Shown here: piece by piece, positions 25,572-34,274 of the stretch | Layout of the letters: every line of letters starts with the position of its first letter | How positions within the stretch are numbered: the first letter of the stretch is position 1 | NCBI GenBank assembly: GCA_965212085.1 | Contig: OZ243042.1 | Location: 1,984,001 to 2,048,000 of the forward strand | Length of the DNA stretch: 64,000 nt | Direction of reading: 5' to 3' | Origin: JAHRAW01 sp965212085 | GTDB taxonomy: Bacteria > Pseudomonadota > Gammaproteobacteria > Arenicellales > Poriferihabitantaceae | The notes under the pieces: model-generated | What the model saw: the letters and a program-made list of their open reading frames with translations, nothing else | What the model was told of the DNA's origin: nothing | The model's database searches: none | Translations under genes and position numbers: made by a program

Positions 25572-26711
25572 ATGGCTAAACGAGATTACTACGAAGTTCT
25601 GGGCGTCAGCCGGGACGCCGATAAGGACGAGTTGAAAAAAGCCTATCGCCGCCTGGCGATGAAGTTTCATCCCGACCGCACCAAAGACGACCCAGACGCC
25701 GAGACCCGTTTCAAGGAGGCCAAGGAAGCCTTTGACGTGCTCAACAATCCCCAAAAACGGGGCGCGTACGACCAGTTCGGCCACGCCGGCGTGGATTCCG
25801 CAAGCGGCATGGGAGGTGCCGCCGGCGGCTTCGGGGATATTTTCGGGGATATTTTCGGCGACATTTTCGGCGGCGGCGGTCCCGGCGGCCACGGCAACAG
25901 GCGTGGCCGCACTCGTACTCGCGGCTCAGACCTGCGCTACAGCCTTGAACTGACCCTCGAAGAAGCGGTGCACGGCGTTGACAAAAAAATCCGCGTGCCG
26001 AAAATGGTCAACTGCGCCACTTGCAGCGGCTCCGGATCGCGCCCTGGTTCCGAAGCCAAAACCTGCACCACTTGCAACGGCCAGGGCCAGGTGCGCATGC
26101 AGCAGGGTTTCTTTTCGGTGCAGCAAACCTGCCCGCAGTGCCGGGGGCAGGGCAGCGTGATTACCGACCCGTGCGCGTCGTGCAAAGGCCAGGGCAGGGT
26201 GCGCGACGAAAAAACCCTGTCGGTGAAAATACCCGCCGGCGTGGATGAAGGCGATCAAGTCCGGCTCGGCGGCGAAGGCGAAAGCAGCGCGCCGGGCAGC
26301 GGGTCGGGGGATCTCTACGTGCAGGTGCGCATCAAGCCCCACCAGATTTTTGAGCGAGACGGCGACAACCTGTACTGCGAAGTGCCGGTAAGTTTCGTCA
26401 CCATGGCGCTCGGCGGCGCCCTGGAGATTCCAACTTTATCGGGACGCGCCAACCTCAAGGTGCCTTTGGGCAGCCAGTCGGAAAAAATCTTCCGCCTGCG
26501 CGGCAAGGGCGTTCGCAACGTACGCAACGGCAACCAGGGCGACTTGTACTGCAAGGTGGTGGTGGAAACCCCGGTCAACCTGACCGCGAAACAAAAAGAT
26601 TTGATCAAAGAGTTCGGAAAAAGCCTCCAAGCCGGCGGCGAACGCCACGCCCCGCGCAGCAGTTCCTGGACCGATAAGATAAAGACGTTTTTTGACGATT
26701 TGGTGGCGTGA
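25572..26711 (+). CDS. dnaJ: Molecular chaperone DnaJ (Hsp40)
   Basis: A 379-residue type I J-protein: J domain with HPD in KFHPDRTKDDPD, a Gly/Phe-rich linker containing repeated GDIFGDIFGD units, four zinc-finger CxxCxGxG repeats (CATCSGSG, CTTCNGQG, CPQCRGQG, CASCKGQG) and the C-terminal client-binding domains. It stimulates DnaK ATPase. The TGA stop overlaps the GTG start of the helicase gene. Confidence 0.98.
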   Translation: MAKRDYYEVLGVSRDADKDELKKAYRRLAMKFHPDRTKDDPDAETRFKEAKEAFDVLNNPQKRGAYDQFGHAGVDSASGMGGAAGGFGDIFGDIFGDIFGGGGPGGHGNRRGRTRTRGSDLRYSLELTLEEAVHGVDKKIRVPKMVNCATCSGSGSRPGSEAKTCTTCNGQGQVRMQQGFFSVQQTCPQCRGQGSVITDPCASCKGQGRVRDEKTLSVKIPAGVDEGDQVRLGGEGESSAPGSGSGDLYVQVRIKPHQIFERDGDNLYCEVPVSFVTMALGGALEIPTLSGRANLKVPLGSQSEKIFRLRGKGVRNVRNGNQGDLYCKVVVETPVNLTAKQKDLIKEFGKSLQAGGERHAPRSSSWTDKIKTFFDDLVA

Positions 26712-28669
26712 ACGCCGCCGCATCGTTGAACCAATCCGCAAGTCTGGATGCGCTGGCGCCGGATGGCGTCTTTCATCGTTCGGCGGCGGGGTTTGTGCCG
26801 CGCACCGCCCAGCAGGAAATGGCGGCGGCGGTGGAAAACGCGCTGGCGTATGGTGGGGCGTTGGTGGTGGAATCGGGTACCGGCACCGGCAAAACCTACG
26901 CCTACCTGGTGCCGATTATTTTGAGTGGCCGGCGCACCATCATTTCCACCGGCACCAAGCATCTTCAGGACCAGATCTTCAACCGCGATCTGCCCCAGGT
27001 GGGCAAGGCCCTCGGCAGGCCGGTGGACGCGGTGTTGCTCAAGGGGCGGGCCAATTATTTGTGCCGTTACCGCCTCAAGTTGCAAACCGGGCAAAGCGAT
27101 TTGATCGGCGAGGCCGATAGCGAAACTGATGGCGAGAGCGAGTCATTCCAGTTGATCGAACGGTGGGCGGCGGCCACCCAAACCGGCGACATTTCCGAAG
27201 CCGCCGAGGTCAGCGAGGAATCGCCCTTGTGGCGGCAGGTAACTTCCACCACCGACAACTGCCTCGGCGGGCAGTGCCCGGACTTCAAGCAGTGTTTCGT
27301 GGTCAAGGCGCGGCAGCGGGCCATGCAGGCGGACGTGGTGGTGGTGAATCATCACTTGTTTTTTTCCGACCTTACCCTGAAGTCCGAGGGCTTCGGCGAG
27401 TTGCTGCCCGAGCACGATGCGGTGATATTCGATGAAGCCCACGGCCTCGCCGAAATCGCTTCGGGGTTTTTTGGTTTTACGGTTTCCAGCGGGCAGATCG
27501 TTGACCTTGAGCGGGACGTGGCGGCGGCGGAGAAGGCCGAGAAAAGCGGGGTTGGGTTTGCCGAGGTTGCGGCGTTGCTGAAAAAATCGTTGACGGGTTT
27601 GCAGCGCGCAAGCAAACCTTTCAACGGCCAGTCGGTTGGTTTTGACGCCCTGCAAAACGCGCGGTTTGACGGTGCCTGCGAGGAACTGCGCCGCGCCCTT
27701 GAGGCGTTTGAGCAGGCCCTCGCCGCAGCCGCTCCCGCCGGCGACGGTCTGCGGCGTTGCCACGAGCGTTGTTTGCTGATTCAGGAACATTTGGATACTT
27801 GGTTGAGCGGCGGCGACAGCAACCTGATTCGCTGGGCGGAAGTGGAAGATCACCGGTTTCGTTTTCACGGCACGCCCTTGCAGATCAACGAGCGTTTCGT
27901 GGAGATGATGGAGCAAAACCGCGCGGCGTGGATTTTCACTTCGGCGACGCTGGCGGTGGGCGATGATTTTTCTGCGTTTTGCAACCGCCTGGGATTGCAA
28001 CACGCCCAGACCCGGCGCTGGGAAAGCCCTTACGATTTTCAGAACAACGCGCTGATGTACCTGCCCACGGATATGCCGGACCCGCGCCAGGCCGGTTACG
28101 ACGAAGCCTTGACCGGCATCATCAACGACGTCATCAACGCCAGCCGTGGCCGCGCGTTTTGCCTGTTCACCAGTTACGAGATGATGAACCGGGTGCACGA
28201 GCGGTTGCGCGAACGCGGCGGCTTCGAGTGGCCGGTGCTGCTGCAGGGGCAGGCGCCGAAACGCGAGTTGCTCAAGCGCTTCAGCGCGAGCGGCAACGCG
28301 GTATTGTTCGGCACTTCGAGTTTTTGGGAGGGCGTTGACGTGGTCGGCGAGCACCTGTCCTGCGTGATCATAGACAAACTGCCGTTCGCGCCGCCGGACG
28401 ATCCGGTGATGAAAAGCCGCCTCAGCGCGTGCCAACAGGAAGGCAACAATTCGTTTATGGATATTCAGGTGCCGCGGGCGGTGATCGCCCTCAAGCAGGG
28501 CGCCGGCCGCCTGATTCGCTCCGAAACCGATCGCGGCGTGCTGGTGTTGTGCGACCCGCGGCTGGTCGCGAAGGGGTACGGGCGGTTGTTCATCAAAAGT
28601 CTGCCGGGTATGGCGCGTACCAGGACGATGGATGAGGTGCGGGCGTTTTTTGCCGATGCGCGCCAATGA
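26708..28669 (+). CDS. DinG/YoaA-type ATP-dependent DNA helicase (XPD-like, Fe-S)
   Basis: A 653-residue superfamily 2 helicase. Walker A is ESGTGTGKTYAYLVP; DEAH box VIFDEAHGLAE; late motifs include QGAGRLIRSETDRG. Four cysteines (YLCRYRL, then DNCLGGQCPDFKQCF) form the expected 4Fe-4S site of XPD-like enzymes. YoaA is the closer match by length and by the absence of an exonuclease domain. It begins with GTG overlapping the dnaJ stop (GTGA). Roles of the family are replication-fork and nucleotide-damage tolerance. Confidence 0.9.
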   Translation: MNAAASLNQSASLDALAPDGVFHRSAAGFVPRTAQQEMAAAVENALAYGGALVVESGTGTGKTYAYLVPIILSGRRTIISTGTKHLQDQIFNRDLPQVGKALGRPVDAVLLKGRANYLCRYRLKLQTGQSDLIGEADSETDGESESFQLIERWAAATQTGDISEAAEVSEESPLWRQVTSTTDNCLGGQCPDFKQCFVVKARQRAMQADVVVVNHHLFFSDLTLKSEGFGELLPEHDAVIFDEAHGLAEIASGFFGFTVSSGQIVDLERDVAAAEKAEKSGVGFAEVAALLKKSLTGLQRASKPFNGQSVGFDALQNARFDGACEELRRALEAFEQALAAAAPAGDGLRRCHERCLLIQEHLDTWLSGGDSNLIRWAEVEDHRFRFHGTPLQINERFVEMMEQNRAAWIFTSATLAVGDDFSAFCNRLGLQHAQTRRWESPYDFQNNALMYLPTDMPDPRQAGYDEALTGIINDVINASRGRAFCLFTSYEMMNRVHERLRERGGFEWPVLLQGQAPKRELLKRFSASGNAVLFGTSSFWEGVDVVGEHLSCVIIDKLPFAPPDDPVMKSRLSACQQEGNNSFMDIQVPRAVIALKQGAGRLIRSETDRGVLVLCDPRLVAKGYGRLFIKSLPGMARTRTMDEVRAFFADARQ

Positions 28670-28685
28670 CAATGAGCACGCGCTA

Positions 28686-29414
28686 ATGAATAAGGCCGAA
28701 CTCAAAATACTCGCCATCGACACCGCCACCGAAGCCTGCTCGGTGGCGTTGAACCTGCGCGGCGAAATCACCCGGCGGTTTGAGATCGCCCCCAACGGCC
28801 ATTCCAAACTGGTGCTGGGCATGGCGGAATCTTTACTGCAACAGTCCGGCCTTGACCTCGCGCAGCTGGACGCGCTGGCGGTGGACGTCGGCCCCGGTTC
28901 GTTCACCGGCGTGCGGATTGGAATCGGCGTCGCCCAGGGGCTGGCCTACGGTTCCGGGCGCAAGGTCATGGCGGTGGGTTCGCTGGAGACGCTTGCGTTT
29001 GGGATTGCCGGTGAAGCCGGATATGAAACCGTGCTGGCCGCCATTGATGCGCGCATGGGGCAGGTTTATTACGGCTTGTATCTTAATCCGCGCAATGTGC
29101 CGGGTACGCCGAACGGCGAGCTACTAACCCTCATCCAGCCCGCGCTGGGTGCGCCGGAAATCCTGACCGCTATGGCCATCGGCAATGAAAAAAAAACCAT
29201 CGGCGTCGGCAACGCCTGGGATCGTTACGCGCCGGTTATGCCGGAAACGTTGAACGGGCCGGGGCCGGTGGTGGAGTGGCTGGCGGGGCGTTATCCCGAC
29301 GCCGCCACGGTGTCGCGGATCGCTATGATGCGGGGGTTGCAAAGCGCGGTTTCGCCGTTGGAGTTGAGCGCCGCCTATATCCGCGACCAAGTGGCCGAGA
29401 CTTCGCGGCCTTGA
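28686..29414 (+). CDS. tsaB: tRNA threonylcarbamoyladenosine biosynthesis protein TsaB
   Basis: A 242-residue ASKHA-fold protein that partners TsaD and TsaE in making t6A37 on ANN-decoding tRNAs. Motifs: ILAIDTATEACSVAL, the partner-binding GPGSFTGVRIGIGVAQGLAYG, and IDARMGQVYYGLY. It follows the helicase by 16 bases, a pairing (yoaA-tsaB) also known in gammaproteobacteria. ATG 28686 is the natural start. Confidence 0.94.
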   Translation: MNKAELKILAIDTATEACSVALNLRGEITRRFEIAPNGHSKLVLGMAESLLQQSGLDLAQLDALAVDVGPGSFTGVRIGIGVAQGLAYGSGRKVMAVGSLETLAFGIAGEAGYETVLAAIDARMGQVYYGLYLNPRNVPGTPNGELLTLIQPALGAPEILTAMAIGNEKKTIGVGNAWDRYAPVMPETLNGPGPVVEWLAGRYPDAATVSRIAMMRGLQSAVSPLELSAAYIRDQVAETSRP

Positions 29415-29432
29415 CGTTTCATAGAGTCAGAG

Positions 29433-30296
29433 TCAATACGGATTCGCCAGAATCACGCCGCTGACGAAGCGCGTGCCGAAGTACGCCAGCACCAGAATTG
29501 CGAAGGCGATGATGGTCCAGCGCGCCGCGACCCGTCCGCGCCAGCCGAAAATCCTGCGCCCCAGCAGCAGCCCGCCGAAACCGCCCCAGGCCAGCAACGC
29601 CAGCAGGATATGGTGGTTGAACAGCAACAACGCGCCGTAGTTTTGCCAAGTGTTGAGCATGCCGGTAACCAGGTTGACGGTCAGCAGCACAAAGCCCAGC
29701 AGGGTGAGTTGGAAGAGGTTGGACTCCATGGTTTCCAGGGCCGGCAACGCCGGAAAAAAACTGCCCGGATTGGGCTTGCGGAGTTGCCGTTCCTGCATCC
29801 ACAGGATCAACGCCTGGGCGAAGGCGATGCTCAAAACGCCGTAGGCGGGAATGGCGATGGCGATGTGCCGCCCGATGCCGTGGGGCAGGTTGGCCAGCAA
29901 AAACGCCTCGCCGGGCGCCAGCCAGCCGACCACCAGGCCGAGCAATCCCAGCGGCATCACGATCAAGCCGAGGTTCAAGGTTTGCCTGCCCAGGGACGCG
30001 GCCAGGAACAATGCCACGCTCATCCACGCCACCAGAGACGCCACGTTGCCGAGGGCCAGATTGAGTGCGCCCACGCCATGGCCGCCGCCGCTGGGATATA
30101 ATCGCCCGGACAGGTGCAGGGCGTGCAGGCAGACCGCCGCCGCCGTCAGCAGCCGGATGGTCATTGTGCCGGTGCCGGTCACGGTTATTTTGGAACCGCC
30201 GCCGCCGCCGCCGCCAGTGGCGCGAAGCCAGAGTAACCAACTGACGGCCACGTACAGACCAAGCGCAACGATGATCACTAAAAGCATACTGAACAA
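29433..30296 (-). CDS. Cytochrome c assembly / CcsA-like inner-membrane protein (YpjD type)
   Basis: A 287-residue membrane protein with about eight hydrophobic helices and conserved histidines (LPHGIGRHIAIAIPAYG, FNHHILLALLAWGGFGG), as in the YpjD/CcsA/HemX group that handles heme in cytochrome c biogenesis. It sits divergent from ffh, a neighbourhood widely conserved in proteobacteria. The N-terminus contains a Gly run (encoded by a GCC/CCG repeat). No CcmC-type WWD motif is obvious, so a role in heme handling is by family only. Confidence 0.82.
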   Translation of the reverse strand: MFSMLLVIIVALGLYVAVSWLLWLRATGGGGGGGSKITVTGTGTMTIRLLTAAAVCLHALHLSGRLYPSGGGHGVGALNLALGNVASLVAWMSVALFLAASLGRQTLNLGLIVMPLGLLGLVVGWLAPGEAFLLANLPHGIGRHIAIAIPAYGVLSIAFAQALILWMQERQLRKPNPGSFFPALPALETMESNLFQLTLLGFVLLTVNLVTGMLNTWQNYGALLLFNHHILLALLAWGGFGGLLLGRRIFGWRGRVAARWTIIAFAILVLAYFGTRFVSGVILANPY

Positions 30297-30373
30297 AAAA
30301 ATTGTGAAAGAAACAATAGGCCATTATACACCGCGCCCACAACGGGAGCAGGCATTGTAAATACCAACTCGCC

Positions 30374-31735
30374 ATGTTCGACCAACTCAGCGACAAACTA
30401 AAACAAACCTTCCGCAACCTGCGCGGCCGCGGGCGCCTGTCCGAAGACAACATCGCCGAGGCCATGCGCGAAGTCCGAGTCGCGCTTTTGCAGGCCGACG
30501 TCTCCCTCGAAGTTACGCGCAGTTTTATCGCCAGAGTGAAAGCCCGCGCGCTGGAACGCGAAGTGCTGGGTAGCCTGTCCCCCGGCCAGGCGGTGATCGC
30601 GGTGGTGCATCAGGAACTGGTCAGCCTGATGGGCGAAGCCAACGATGAACTGAACCTCGCGGCGCAACCGCCGGCGGTGATTCTGGTGGCCGGCTTGCAA
30701 GGCGCCGGCAAAACCACCACCGTCGGCAAACTCGCAAAACTCCTCAAACAACGCCACCGCAAAAACGTGCTGGTGGCGGGCGTTGACGTGTACCGCCCCG
30801 CCGCCGTCGAGCAGTTGCGCTTGCTCGCCGTGGACGCCGAAGCGCAGTTCTTTGCCGGCGATGCAACCCAAAATCCGCCGGACATCGCCACCGCCGCGCT
30901 CGCCGAGGCGCGCAAGTCGGCGGCGGACGTGCTGCTCATAGACACCGCCGGGCGGCTGCACGTGGACGGCGGCATGATGGCGGAAATACAACGCATCCAC
31001 CGCGCGGTAAATCCGGTGGAAACCCTGTTCGTAGTGGACAGCATGAGCGGGCAGGACGCGGTCAACAGCGCCCGCGCCTTCGATGAAGCGCTGTCGTTCA
31101 CCGGCGTAGTGCTCACCAAAACCGACGGCGACGCCCGCGGCGGTGCGGCATTGTCCATCCGCCACGCCACCGGCAAACCCATCAAGTTTCTCGGCGTTGG
31201 TGAAGGTTTGGACGCCCTCGAACCGTTCCATCCCGAACGCGTCGCCTCAAGAATTCTGGGCATGGGCGACGTGCTGTCGCTGGTGGAAGAAGCCGAACGC
31301 AAAGTCGATCAAAACAAGGCCAAAAAAATGGCCGCCAAAATCGCCAAAGGAAAAGGGTTTGACCTCGAAGATTTCCGCGACCAGTTAACGCAGATGGAAC
31401 AAATGGGCGGAATGTCCGGGTTAATGGAAAAACTCCCCGGCATGAACCAGGCCCCGCAAAAAGCCCTCAACCAGTTCGGCGGCGAACAAACCGCGCGCAC
31501 CATCGCCATCATCAACGCCATGACCCCCCACGAAAGACGCTTCCCCGCCGTACTGCGCGGCTCCCGCAAGAAACGCATCGCCCAAGGCTCCGGCGTGCAG
31601 GTGCAGGACGTCAACCGCCTGTTGAAACAGTTTATGCAAATGCAAAAAATGATGAAGCGGATGAAAAAGAAGGGGGGGGTGAAGAGGATGATGGAGCAGA
31701 TGCAGAGGGGCGGGGTGCCGGGGGCGGGGTTTTAG
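30374..31735 (+). CDS. ffh: Signal recognition particle GTPase Ffh
   Basis: A 453-residue SRP54. N-domain four-helix bundle, GTPase G1 GLQGAGKTTTVGKL, G3 IDTAGRLHVD and G4 TKTDGDARGGA, then the methionine-rich M domain with a long KKMAAKIAKGKGFDLEDF helix and QFMQMQKMMKRMKKKGG near the end. It targets nascent membrane proteins with 4.5S RNA. Full length. Confidence 0.97.
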   Translation: MFDQLSDKLKQTFRNLRGRGRLSEDNIAEAMREVRVALLQADVSLEVTRSFIARVKARALEREVLGSLSPGQAVIAVVHQELVSLMGEANDELNLAAQPPAVILVAGLQGAGKTTTVGKLAKLLKQRHRKNVLVAGVDVYRPAAVEQLRLLAVDAEAQFFAGDATQNPPDIATAALAEARKSAADVLLIDTAGRLHVDGGMMAEIQRIHRAVNPVETLFVVDSMSGQDAVNSARAFDEALSFTGVVLTKTDGDARGGAALSIRHATGKPIKFLGVGEGLDALEPFHPERVASRILGMGDVLSLVEEAERKVDQNKAKKMAAKIAKGKGFDLEDFRDQLTQMEQMGGMSGLMEKLPGMNQAPQKALNQFGGEQTARTIAIINAMTPHERRFPAVLRGSRKKRIAQGSGVQVQDVNRLLKQFMQMQKMMKRMKKKGGVKRMMEQMQRGGVPGAGF

Positions 31736-31740
31736 GTGCC

Positions 31741-31774
31741 CGGGCGGATAATAACGGGGTATAATACCCGCCCG
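31741..31774 (+). terminator. Candidate terminator stem after ffh
   Basis: CGGGCGG and the matching CCGCCCG form a 7-bp GC stem; an inner GGGTATAATACCC can fold as well. No U-run follows, so factor-independent termination is uncertain. It marks the border where base composition falls into the AT-rich island. Confidence 0.35.
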
Positions 31775-31838
31775 AAAACGCACGGCGGATACGGTAACCT
31801 TTGCAGGCGGAAGCACCGAAAAAACAGAGCCATCAAAA

Positions 31839-31913
31839 ATGACGGAAGAAGAGAAGCGGCATTTTGTGTCGCTAATCAAGCCTTATTTGTGGTGGGGGCG
31901 AAAAGAGTTATAA
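31839..31913 (+). pseudogene. 24-residue ORF, possible remnant of a defence-linked gene
   Basis: ATG to TAA encodes a peptide containing HFVSLIKPYLWWGRKEL. The phrase resembles the N-terminus of small proteins that accompany nucleotidyltransferase toxins (DUF6922-like), from memory only. It overlaps the promoter of the ATPase gene. It may be a remnant left when the island was acquired, or a leader peptide. Confidence 0.3.
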
Positions 31914-31914
31914 T
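31887..31914 (+). promoter_or_regulatory. Promoter of the AT-rich ATPase operon
   Basis: TTGTGG (31887-31892), 16-base spacer, consensus TATAAT (31909-31914). A strong TTGGAGG follows at 31927-31932, seven bases before the GTG start at 31939. The operon thus carries its own expression signals. Confidence 0.65.
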
Positions 31915-31938
31915 ACTCATGTAGATTGGAGGCACATC

Positions 31939-33342
31939 GTGGATTTTGAACTAAACATCAAGAATGTTGGAAAACTTGACGATGCGAAGATTCGTATCGG
32001 GCAGTTTACCGTGCTTGCCGGGCCAAACAATACTGGTAAGAGTACGGTTTCAAAATTGCTGTATTCCTTGTTTAGTGGGATGAGTGTGAATCCGATTCAA
32101 GCGTATATTAATGACCTTACCAGACCTATTGATGAGCTTACAGGCAATCTGCAACATTGGTATGAGAGGGATACGATTGATGAAAGCCTACTACCAAGTT
32201 CGCAACTATTTTTATTGATTGATAAAGTCAAAAACCTGAAATTATTGGCGGAAAATTATCCAGTTGATGACTTTAAAGAATTAAGAGAAATTATTGCTAT
32301 TCTTGATCGCGAAATGAGTGATATAGTTCTTAAACTCATTGCCATGAAGTCAGAACTAGCAAGTAATATGGAAAAGGATCCATCCAATTTTTCAAATTAC
32401 TTGATATCAAAATCGGTTGATCCTGCGGAAGAAGCTTCGAAAAAATTACAAGAGGCACTCAACGATATAGATACCAATGAACTCGCTGCTCGTGGTGTAG
32501 GTAATGAAATTGCAAAAAATTTAATTAGAAATTTTCAAGTACCGATATTAGCTGATTTGAGTGGTGTAAAAGATGACCAGTCCGAAGTAGATATTAAAAA
32601 TTCTGTGAGATTTAAATTTTCAAACAAAGGGGTCAATTTTTTTACTCATCGAGGCTGGTTGTGGCAATTGCAAAAGTTGTCTGAAGTGATGTATCTGGAA
32701 TCTCCCATTTATTGGAACTTAAGAAATGCTTTAGAAGATGTGCGGATAGCTCCGAGGCGCACACGTAGGAGAAGAGAGACACTCGGAGGTGTTCCCAAGT
32801 ATTTTTATGATCTGTCAGATGCGATTCGTGCCAATTATACTGGTGATATGGCATTTCCTGATATACATAAAAAAATAACAGAGAAATATATCAAAGGTAA
32901 AATAATACTCTCGGAAACCGGAGAATTATTGTTTCAGGAAAATGGTCGCACTTTTCCTTTGTCAGTGGTTGCCATGGGGGTTGTCAATATCGGCATGCTC
33001 GCTTTTTTGATTGAACGTAAAGTATTGGATAAAGATTCTTTCCTTTTTATCGACGAACCGGAAGCGCATCTGCACCCAGCTTGGCAGGTGGTTATGGCTG
33101 AAATTTTATTTGAATTGGCGAAAAAAGATGTAAATGTCGTTATCGCAACTCACAGCGCGGACATTCTTAAGTGGTTGGAAGTGCATATAAAGAAGAACCC
33201 CGATGATAAGGGCATGATTGCCTTGAATAAATTTCCCGCTAATGGACACGCAACCGATGAGCAGGATTTTAGCGATAAGATGGCGGAAATTAAACAAGAG
33301 CTGACTAAACCATTTGCTGATTTGTATATGGCCGGTTTATGA
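31939..33342 (+). CDS. OLD-like AAA ATPase (AAA_15/AAA_21 type), probable defence ATPase
   Basis: A 467-residue ABC/SMC-type ATPase. Walker A at residues about 30-38 (GPNNTGKSTVSKLL); a central helical region of about 250 residues; then a weak signature (LSVVAMGVVNIG), Walker B FLFIDEPEAHLHPAW and H-loop ATHSADIL. No TOPRIM or nuclease domain is fused, unlike OLD or GajA. It starts with GTG behind a strong ribosome site and overlaps the next gene in an ATGA junction. GC content is far below the flanking ffh and lyase genes. Such ATPases coupled to small effector genes are common in phage defence (PARIS, Septu, Gabija groups), but this pair matches none I can name. Confidence 0.8.
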   Translation: MDFELNIKNVGKLDDAKIRIGQFTVLAGPNNTGKSTVSKLLYSLFSGMSVNPIQAYINDLTRPIDELTGNLQHWYERDTIDESLLPSSQLFLLIDKVKNLKLLAENYPVDDFKELREIIAILDREMSDIVLKLIAMKSELASNMEKDPSNFSNYLISKSVDPAEEASKKLQEALNDIDTNELAARGVGNEIAKNLIRNFQVPILADLSGVKDDQSEVDIKNSVRFKFSNKGVNFFTHRGWLWQLQKLSEVMYLESPIYWNLRNALEDVRIAPRRTRRRRETLGGVPKYFYDLSDAIRANYTGDMAFPDIHKKITEKYIKGKIILSETGELLFQENGRTFPLSVVAMGVVNIGMLAFLIERKVLDKDSFLFIDEPEAHLHPAWQVVMAEILFELAKKDVNVVIATHSADILKWLEVHIKKNPDDKGMIALNKFPANGHATDEQDFSDKMAEIKQELTKPFADLYMAGL

Positions 33343-33887
33343 ACTCTCTCAAAAAATTTCTCAAACCGATCGAGATTGCCGGAAAACCGCTGGGGAAAAA
33401 TTATAAGGCATACAAAATGGATGAACCGCAGAATGAAAGCGGTATGAGGCACTTTGTTGGCTTGGGAGAATGTAATTGTTGTGACTATTTCTTCGAGCAG
33501 GAAGGTGCCATCATTCTTATAGAGGAGACACAACTTGCAAAAAGTATGGAGTCCAACAGGAAAGAATACAGTTACCTTGACGCTAAAGATAAGGATGATT
33601 TTTCCATTAAAAGAGTGCGAGAGGAAATGCGCCTGAAGGCTTATGGTTCAATGTTAGTTTTATGCCGATTGGTAGCAAAATGTAGTGCCGCAAAAAAACT
33701 ACTTGAAGGAAAGAAATATGTTTTTTGGCTTGTTGCAAGTAGTACTGATATGGGGGAGGCAAGGGCTTTTGATAATGTGAAAGATACTTTGCTTAGTATG
33801 TTGAAAGGCGCTCTCGGCGGAGAAATAATGGATAGCGTCGAAGTGTTTCCATCCGATTCCTTAAAAACACGACTTCCGGGTAAATGA
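33339..33887 (+). CDS. Unknown 182-residue protein translationally coupled to the ATPase
   Basis: No family recognised with certainty. The centre reads CDYFFEQEGAIILIEETQLAKS, then a long helix EEMRLKAYGSMLVLCRLVAK and a strand KKYVFWLVASS. Spacing of the Asp, the Glu-Glu-Thr and the following helix is compatible with a degenerate PD-(D/E)XK nuclease core, but Lys is replaced by Thr and the case is weak. The start overlaps the ATPase stop, and its stop overlaps the start of the helicase fragment, so all three formed one operon. It is likely the effector or regulator of the ATPase. Confidence 0.65.
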   Translation: MNSLKKFLKPIEIAGKPLGKNYKAYKMDEPQNESGMRHFVGLGECNCCDYFFEQEGAIILIEETQLAKSMESNRKEYSYLDAKDKDDFSIKRVREEMRLKAYGSMLVLCRLVAKCSAAKKLLEGKKYVFWLVASSTDMGEARAFDNVKDTLLSMLKGALGGEIMDSVEVFPSDSLKTRLPGK

Positions 33888-34255
33888 CCCCGCTTCTTGA
33901 ATCTATTTCCCAATCCCTGAACTACGGTGACCTGCTTGAAACTTGGCGAGTACCGGAGTCTCAGCGGTTTTCATCGCAAAATACGCTATATGATTACCAA
34001 CGTTCCGCACTGGAAAATACGGCGCGGGCGCTTTATGAATATTACGAGCATGGTAACGATTGGTAAGCAAGAGAGATGGATGATGTCAACGACAAGCGTA
34101 AGCGAGCCTTTACCGACTTATATATGAATGCCGGGCAATCACAGATAGCTGAGTTTTCAGTAAAACAATACGAATGCAACACGGATAGAAATAACGAAAA
34201 ACAAAACCCCATATTCAAGATACTTTCCAAATCACCCAAGAAGTTTACAACGTAG
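33884..34255 (+). pseudogene. Broken N-terminal fragment of a DEAD/DEAH-type helicase-restriction protein
   Basis: The frame begins in an ATGA overlap and encodes TLYDYQRSALENTARALYEYYEHGNDW, the Q-motif-like entry of SF2 helicases in restriction-type proteins. It stops at TAA (34064-34066). The same frame then stays open for about 60 more codons to TAG (34253-34255), encoding a plausible charged sequence (MDDVNDKRKRAFTDLYMN...), so the TAA looks like a nonsense change. Walker A and everything after are missing; the next gene begins 20 bases on. Probably the remains of a third defence gene. Confidence 0.65.
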
Positions 34256-34274
34256 AATCAGATCTCCCACGCTG

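Noticed and set aside
27143..28906. Minus-strand ORF of 587 codons across the helicase and tsaB
   Set aside because: It spans two well-supported plus-strand genes and shows no domain.
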